In this document: positions 7,210-12,038 of the stretch, piece by piece
Position numbering within the stretch: the first letter of the stretch is position 1
Layout of the letters: every line of letters begins with the position of its first letter
Source of the DNA: Deltaproteobacteria bacterium
GTDB taxonomy: Bacteria; DRYD01
Direction: 5' to 3'
Assembly: GCA_028276365.1 (NCBI GenBank)
Contig: JAPYWL010000032.1
Span: forward strand, 1 to 14,757
DNA length: 14,757 bases
Position numbers and translations under genes: made by a program
The notes under the pieces: model-generated
The model's input: only the letters and a program-made list of their open reading frames with translations
Told to the model about the DNA's origin: nothing
The model's database searches: none

Positions 7210-8721
7210 ATGAAGTTTTATATAACTACTCCTATATATTACCCTAATTCAGAGCCTCATATAGGTACTGCTTATACTACTATTGCTTGTGATGTTATAT
7301 CCAGATTTTATAAACAAAAAAATTATGATGTCTTCTTTTTAACAGGTACTGATGAAAATAGTAATAAAATAATTGAAAGTGCTTCTAAATTAGATAAAGA
7401 TCCAAAAGAATATGTTGATGATATGGCTGTTTTATTTAAGACTATTTGGAAAAATCTTGATATTGAATATACTAAATTTATAAGAACTACAGAAGACTAT
7501 CATATAAAAACTGCCCAGTTTGTTTTTAAAAAACTTTACGATCAAGGATATATTTATAAGGGGTTATATGAGGGATGGTATTGTATTCATTGTGAAACTT
7601 TTTGGCCTAGTTCTAAAGTAGATGAATCTAAATTATGTCCTAATATAGAATGTAGAAGACCTCTTAATTATATAAAAGAAGAAAATTATTTCTTTAAGTT
7701 ATCAGCTTTTGAAGATAAATTACTTAAATATTATCAAGAGAATCCTGATTTTGTATATCCTGATTATAGATTTAATGAAGTTATATCATTTACTAAATCA
7801 GGACTTCAGGATTTAAGTGTTAGTAGAAAATATAATAACTGGGGAATAAGGGTACCTTTTGATGAAAATTTTTCAATATATGTTTGGATAGATGCTTTAA
7901 CTAATTATATTAGTGCTTTGGGATACCCTTTTGAATTGGATTTATTCAATAAATATTGGGAAGTAGCTCACCATATGGTTGGGAAAGATATAATAAGATT
8001 TCATGCTGTTATTTGGCCAGCTATTTTAATGGCTCTTAATTTAAAATTACCCCAGAAAATTGTAGTCCATGGTTGGCTTACTTATGATAACCAAAAAATA
8101 TCTAAATCTAAAGGAGGAGACATTTTTAACTTAAAAAATATAGCTTTATCTAATGATAAAATTAAAATCTCTGCTATAAGATATTATTTACTTAGGGAAG
8201 GGTCTTTTGGGCAAGATATTCCAGTTAGTTTGGAAAGATTTAAATATATTTATACATCTGAACTTAGTAATAATATTGGTAATTTATTTTCTAGGGTTTT
8301 AGCTATTATTGATAAAAAACTAAATAAACAAGTATTTAAAGAATCTGATTTTAAATATATTTCTCTTTCTTTTATTAATGAAGTAATAAATAATTTTGAT
8401 AAAGGATTATCTAATTTTAATTATTCTAAAGCAATATTAGAAATATTAAACTTAGCTGATTACCTTAATAAAGTTATTGAAGAAAATAAAGTATGGGAAA
8501 TTAAAGATAATAAACTAAATCAAATTATGTATGAATTATTATATTCATTAATTGTATTAAACAAAATGATGTATCCTTTTATGCCTTTTATATCAAATAG
8601 TGTAATAGAACAATTAAATTTAGACCAAGATTCTTTAAAATGGGATTCTAAAGTAAGTGAAATTATAAATATAAAGGAAAGAAGAATTTTATTTCCTAAG
8701 ATTGAAAATGTAGATATATAA
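7210..8721 (+). CDS. metG: Methionyl-tRNA synthetase
   Basis: A 503-residue class I synthetase charging tRNA-Met. The N-terminal Rossmann fold begins FYITTPIYYPNSEPHIGTAYT, with HIGT (17-20) in place of HIGH. The zinc knuckle insertion has four cysteines (C125, C128, C143, C148), all present. The second signature is KISKS (296-300) instead of KMSKS, and WIDAL at 226-230 is typical of the family. The anticodon-binding helical domain fills about 350-503. The protein ends there, so it lacks the C-terminal Trbp111-like dimerisation/tRNA-binding domain seen in many MetRS. That is a known shorter architecture, and the domain may exist as a separate gene elsewhere. The start is supported by GAGGGAGG (7198-7205) just 4 bases before ATG. 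The gap to the following ahcY gene is 43 bases and carries two ribosome-binding-like sites. Confidence 0.96.
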   Translation: MKFYITTPIYYPNSEPHIGTAYTTIACDVISRFYKQKNYDVFFLTGTDENSNKIIESASKLDKDPKEYVDDMAVLFKTIWKNLDIEYTKFIRTTEDYHIKTAQFVFKKLYDQGYIYKGLYEGWYCIHCETFWPSSKVDESKLCPNIECRRPLNYIKEENYFFKLSAFEDKLLKYYQENPDFVYPDYRFNEVISFTKSGLQDLSVSRKYNNWGIRVPFDENFSIYVWIDALTNYISALGYPFELDLFNKYWEVAHHMVGKDIIRFHAVIWPAILMALNLKLPQKIVVHGWLTYDNQKISKSKGGDIFNLKNIALSNDKIKISAIRYYLLREGSFGQDIPVSLERFKYIYTSELSNNIGNLFSRVLAIIDKKLNKQVFKESDFKYISLSFINEVINNFDKGLSNFNYSKAILEILNLADYLNKVIEENKVWEIKDNKLNQIMYELLYSLIVLNKMMYPFMPFISNSVIEQLNLDQDSLKWDSKVSEIINIKERRILFPKIENVDI

Positions 8722-8724
8722 TTT

Positions 8725-8759
8725 AAAGGAGGTAACTTAAAAAAATATAAATAGGAGGT
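8725..8759 (+). promoter_or_regulatory. Duplicated Shine-Dalgarno-like element upstream of ahcY
   Basis: Two near-identical purine-rich elements occur in the metG-ahcY gap: AAAGGAGGT (8725-8733) and AGGAGGT (8753-8759), each followed by a similar A(A/G)(C/T)TTA stretch. Only the second is correctly placed (5 bases before ATG 8765). No ATG, GTG or TTG follows the first copy at usable distance, so it does not serve an obvious small gene. It may be a ribosome standby/capture site or the relic of a short duplication. Confidence 0.6.
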
Positions 8760-8764
8760 AGTTT

Positions 8765-10009
8765 ATGAGAGTAGTTGATTTAGCAGAAAGAGGAAAAATG
8801 TTAGTAGATTGGGCATACAGAAATATGCCCGTAATTAAGCTAATAAGGGAAGAATTTAGGGTAAAAAAACCGTTAGCTTCTTTAAAGATAGGAGCTTGCT
8901 TACATATTACTGCTGAAACTGCTAATTTAGCTATTACCTTAAAGGAGGGTGGGGCTAACGTTATTTTAACCGCTTCTAATCCATTATCTACTAAGCCTGA
9001 AATAGTTGAATATTTAACTAAATATGAAGGAATAGAGGTGCTTTCTAAACCTTCTGAAACTCCTGAAGAGTATTACAGTAATATCAGAAAAGTTATAGAA
9101 AGTAATCCAAATTTATTAATAGATGATGGGGGAGATTTAATAGTAACTATAAATAAAGAATATAAAACTATTGCTTCTAAAATAATTGGTGCTACTGAAG
9201 AAACTACTACTGGGGTTATTAGAATAAATAATTTATATAATGAAGGGAAGTTATATTTTCCAGTTATAGCAGTTAATAATGCTAAAACTAAGCATATGTT
9301 TGATAATAGATATGGCACGGGACAAAGTACTATTGATGGGATATTAAGAGCAACTAATATATTAATAGCAGGTAAGGTAGCTGTTGTTGCTGGATATGGA
9401 TGGTGTGGTAAAGGAGTAGCTTGGAGATTAAAAGGAATGGGAGCAAGGGTTATTGTTTGTGAAGTAGATCCTATTAAAGCTTTAGAAGCTGCTATGGATG
9501 GATTTGAAGTCAAAACTATGGAAGAAGCTTCTAAAATAGGAGATATTTTTATCACAGTTACTGGAAATATTAATGTTATATCTTCTAAGCATATAAATAA
9601 TTTAAAAGATGGAGCTATACTAGCTAATTCTGGACATTTTAATGTTGAAATTGATGTTTCTTATTTAGAATCTAAGAAGATATCAAAGAGGTTAATACGA
9701 GATAATCTACAAGAGTATATAATGCCAGACGGAAGACATATTTATTTAATAGCAGAAGGTAGATTAGCTAATTTAGTAGCAGCAGAAGGGCATCCTGCTG
9801 ATGTAATGGATATGAGTTTTGCTAACCAAGCCTTAGCCTTAGAATATTTAGCTACTAGAAAAAATAAATTACAACCTGGAGTATATGATGTTTTAATAGA
9901 AATTGATAAAAAAGTAGCTAAACTTAAATTAGCTTCTATGAAAATAACTATAGATGAATTAACACCTGAACAAATTAATTATATCAATAGTTGGTCTTTA
10001 GGAACATAA
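8765..10009 (+). CDS. ahcY: Adenosylhomocysteinase (S-adenosyl-L-homocysteine hydrolase), short type
   Basis: A 414-residue NAD-dependent enzyme that splits S-adenosylhomocysteine into adenosine and homocysteine, relieving inhibition of methyltransferases. Visible motifs are: the substrate segment H48-I-T-A-E-T with TASNPLSTK; GATEETTTGVIR at 142-153; KTKHMFDNRYGTGQS at about 174-188 (K175, D180); NAD-binding GYGWCGKG (210-217) with an acidic residue after the second strand (VCEVD); SGHFNVEID at 289-297; and the signature LIAEGRLANLVAAEGHPADVMDMSF. It ends at YINSWSLGT and lacks the C-terminal KPxHYRY tail of the long eukaryotic/proteobacterial form. This is the short form known from thermophilic bacteria such as Thermotoga and from archaea. 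The start has an optimal AGGAGGT site. The neighbouring metG gene is also methionine-related, but no methionine synthase is present here. Confidence 0.96.
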   Translation: MRVVDLAERGKMLVDWAYRNMPVIKLIREEFRVKKPLASLKIGACLHITAETANLAITLKEGGANVILTASNPLSTKPEIVEYLTKYEGIEVLSKPSETPEEYYSNIRKVIESNPNLLIDDGGDLIVTINKEYKTIASKIIGATEETTTGVIRINNLYNEGKLYFPVIAVNNAKTKHMFDNRYGTGQSTIDGILRATNILIAGKVAVVAGYGWCGKGVAWRLKGMGARVIVCEVDPIKALEAAMDGFEVKTMEEASKIGDIFITVTGNINVISSKHINNLKDGAILANSGHFNVEIDVSYLESKKISKRLIRDNLQEYIMPDGRHIYLIAEGRLANLVAAEGHPADVMDMSFANQALALEYLATRKNKLQPGVYDVLIEIDKKVAKLKLASMKITIDELTPEQINYINSWSLGT

Positions 10010-10038
10010 TTACATTTTTTTGTTTTATTTTATTTACT
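10010..10038 (+). promoter_or_regulatory. T-rich leader without Shine-Dalgarno site before the exonuclease gene
   Basis: The 29-base gap between ahcY and the exonuclease gene is almost pure T with a few A, C and G (including a seven-T run), with no purine-rich ribosome-binding site before ATG 10039. No hairpin precedes the T-run, so I do not call a terminator. It could be a U-rich, S1-type ribosome-binding leader. Confidence 0.35.
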
Positions 10039-11007
10039 ATGGGTAATTTTAAAAAAATAGCAATAATAGATGTTTTTAGTTTATTGTATAGAGCTTTTTT
10101 TGCTATCCCTTTGCTGACTGTTAATAATATTCCAGTTAATGCTATTTATGGGTTTATTAGAATATTATTGAAAATGTATAAAGAATTTAATATAGATTAT
10201 TTAGTTTCATGTGTAGATAAAGGTAGGAGTGGAAGAAATATTTTTTATCAAGAATATAAATCAAAACGTCCTCCATCTACTGATTTATTTAAACAACAAA
10301 TTCCTATTGTTTATGAATTTTATAAATTCTCTAATTTAAAATTAATCTATAAAGAAGGATTTGAAGCTGATGATGTTATTAATACTATTATCCATAAATT
10401 TGTTAATCAAAAAATAAATGAAACTAATTTTATATTTGTTATAACGGGAGATACTGATTTATTACAATTAATTAATAAAAATGTTTTTGTAATTATCTTA
10501 AAAAAAGGAATAAGTGATTATGTATTATTTGATAAACAAAAGTTTTATAAAGAATATGAATTTGATAGTAATTATTATTTATTATATAAGATCTTAGTGG
10601 GGGATAGTTCAGATAATGTAAAGGGAATAGCAGGTATAGGTCCTAAAAAAGCTAAAAATTTTATTAAAAATATTTCAAATTATTTTTCAGAAAAAAAATT
10701 TGAATTTAATGAAGAAAATCTAAATCTTATCTCCTCTTATTTATTAGATTTTTTTAAATTAAGTATTGATTCTGAAAAACTAAAAGAAACACTTAAGCTT
10801 AACTATAACCTTTTAAAACTAAAATTTATAAATGACTTACAAGAGTTTAATTTAGAGGAATTATATATTAAAGATAACTTTATAAATAATGGTTTTATTG
10901 ATTTTTTAAAAAAATACAATTTTAAAAGTATATTACAAGAAGTTCAAAATGATTTTAATATAAATTATTCTAAAAATAATGAAAAGAAACAATTAAAATT
11001 ATTTTAG
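10039..11007 (+). CDS. Stand-alone PolA-type 5'-3' exonuclease (flap endonuclease) with C-terminal clamp-binding motif
   Basis: A 322-residue protein matching the N-terminal 5' nuclease module of DNA polymerase I but without any polymerase domain. Metal-binding acids are visible: D11 (AIIDVFSLLYRAFFA), D60 (SCVDKG), E109/D111/D112 (FEADD), D138/D140 (TGDTD) and D189/D192 (GDSSDN). The helical-arch residues sit in YQEYKSKRPP, and the helix-hairpin-helix clamp is GIAGIGPKKA (196-205). The C-terminal region (GFIDFLKKYNFKSILQ, 285-300) matches the end of the PolA nuclease module; a short Asn/Lys linker follows, then QLKLF at 318-322. Its role would be RNA-primer/flap removal during Okazaki fragment processing or repair, like Bacillus YpcP or E. 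coli Xni. The ATG at 10039 fits the usual family start; a TTG at 9991, inside ahcY, would add 16 unrelated residues. It is convergent with truB across 23 bases. Confidence 0.9.
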   Translation: MGNFKKIAIIDVFSLLYRAFFAIPLLTVNNIPVNAIYGFIRILLKMYKEFNIDYLVSCVDKGRSGRNIFYQEYKSKRPPSTDLFKQQIPIVYEFYKFSNLKLIYKEGFEADDVINTIIHKFVNQKINETNFIFVITGDTDLLQLINKNVFVIILKKGISDYVLFDKQKFYKEYEFDSNYYLLYKILVGDSSDNVKGIAGIGPKKAKNFIKNISNYFSEKKFEFNEENLNLISSYLLDFFKLSIDSEKLKETLKLNYNLLKLKFINDLQEFNLEELYIKDNFINNGFIDFLKKYNFKSILQEVQNDFNINYSKNNEKKQLKLF

Positions 11008-11030
11008 ATTGTAAGGTTTTAAATTAACTT

Positions 11031-12002
11031 TTAAAAAGGCATTAAAACTCTCTTTATCTTAAAATTAATATCATTATCAGAATAAGCTATAGCTAAATGA
11101 TTTCTTTTTTTATCCATTACTGTAAATATATTTTTATCATTATATATTCCGTTTTTATTTAATGTTATAGTTGAGCTTTTTGTAAAATGATGCCCATTCC
11201 TTACTTTAAATATATACTTATCTTGAATTACTACTTTTGAAAAATTATCTAATACGTTATTTAAGGGTATTATAAAGTTGAGATCTGCAGAGTTTTTTAT
11301 TTCTTCAATAGTATAACTATTAGATATATCAAAATTGTTAGAATTTATCCTAACCAGGAATGAAAGAGTTAAGGGAATGTTTATTAAATTAGATATATCA
11401 TTTACTAAAGATCTAATATATGTACCTTCTGAGCATTCTACGTGTAGAGTTAATTTATCTTTATATTGGTTTATTATTGATATATTTTGTATATAAACGG
11501 TATGTTTTTTAAGGTTAATATTAGTTATATTTTCTCTAGCTAATTCGTAAGCTCTTTTTCCTTGGATTTTCTTAGCACTAAATGGTGGTGGTGCTTGCTC
11601 TATTTTCCCTATAAAATTACTTAAGGAACTCTCAATTAGTTTTATTATTTTATTTATTTCCGTTTTGGTATATTTTTCTTGTTTTATAATTTGTCCTGAA
11701 ATATCATAAGTATCTGTTGAGATACCTATTTGAATTTCTGCAATGTATTTTTTTTGTTTATTTAGAAATTGTATTATTTTAGTAGCATCATTTATTGCTA
11801 TAACTATAACTCCACTAGCAAAAGGATCTAAGGATCCTGTATGCCCAGCTTTTTCTACTAACTCTCCTATTATTCCTTTTCCCAAATATATTGATCTTAG
11901 TTTATTATTAATTATTTTTTTTATTTTATCAGTATAATTGGTAGTACTAAACCCTGGAACTTTATTTATTATTATAAATCCACTTAATTTTATGTTTTCC
12001 AT
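11031..12002 (-). CDS. truB: tRNA pseudouridine(55) synthase TruB
   Basis: A 323-residue enzyme that isomerises U55 to pseudouridine in the T-loop of most tRNAs. It opens with SGFIIINKVPGFST; the catalytic Asp is D59 in GHTGSLDPFASG. STDTYDISG (95-103), PPPFSAKKIQGKRAYELAR (138-156) and GTYIRSLVND (193-202) are the other TruB motifs. The last 70 residues form the small PUA-like TruB C-terminal domain (VRNGHH, then a strand near LAIAY, ending KRVLMPF). Between the first helix and GHTGSLDP there are about 17 extra residues (34-50, containing YLGKGIIGELVE) that most bacterial TruB proteins lack. The start is supported by AAAGGG (12009-12014 on the reverse strand), 6 bases before ATG. It lies 36 bases downstream of the kinase-TPR gene on the same strand, probably co-transcribed. 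Confidence 0.95.
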   Translation of the reverse strand: MENIKLSGFIIINKVPGFSTTNYTDKIKKIINNKLRSIYLGKGIIGELVEKAGHTGSLDPFASGVIVIAINDATKIIQFLNKQKKYIAEIQIGISTDTYDISGQIIKQEKYTKTEINKIIKLIESSLSNFIGKIEQAPPPFSAKKIQGKRAYELARENITNINLKKHTVYIQNISIINQYKDKLTLHVECSEGTYIRSLVNDISNLINIPLTLSFLVRINSNNFDISNSYTIEEIKNSADLNFIIPLNNVLDNFSKVVIQDKYIFKVRNGHHFTKSSTITLNKNGIYNDKNIFTVMDKKRNHLAIAYSDNDINFKIKRVLMPF

Positions 12003-12038
12003 AATTTTCCCTTTCTTTGATTTTATTATTTTTTTAAA

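Noticed and set aside
8722-8764. Riboswitch (SAH or SAM type) upstream of ahcY
   Set aside because: The gap is only 43 bases, A-rich and without paired G+C elements, too short for a known SAH/SAM aptamer plus expression platform.
9073-9555. Long reverse-strand open frame of about 160 codons inside ahcY
   Set aside because: It lies entirely antisense to a well-conserved gene, gives a low-complexity hydrophobic protein rich in Ile, Leu, Pro and Ser as expected from the complement, and has no ribosome-binding site.
9991-10038. TTG start at 9991 for the exonuclease, overlapping ahcY
   Set aside because: It would add 16 hydrophobic residues not found in the family; the ATG at 10039 places IIDVFSLLYR at the usual distance from the N-terminus.
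11008-11036. A/T-only inverted repeat (TTTTAAA ... TTTAAAA) between the convergent exonuclease and truB genes, considered as a bidirectional terminator
   Set aside because: The stem has no G-C pairs and overlaps the truB stop; such matches are expected by chance in DNA this A+T-rich.
11743-11937. Short forward open frame inside truB
   Set aside because: It is antisense to conserved truB, including the catalytic GHTGSLDP codons, and has no independent support.
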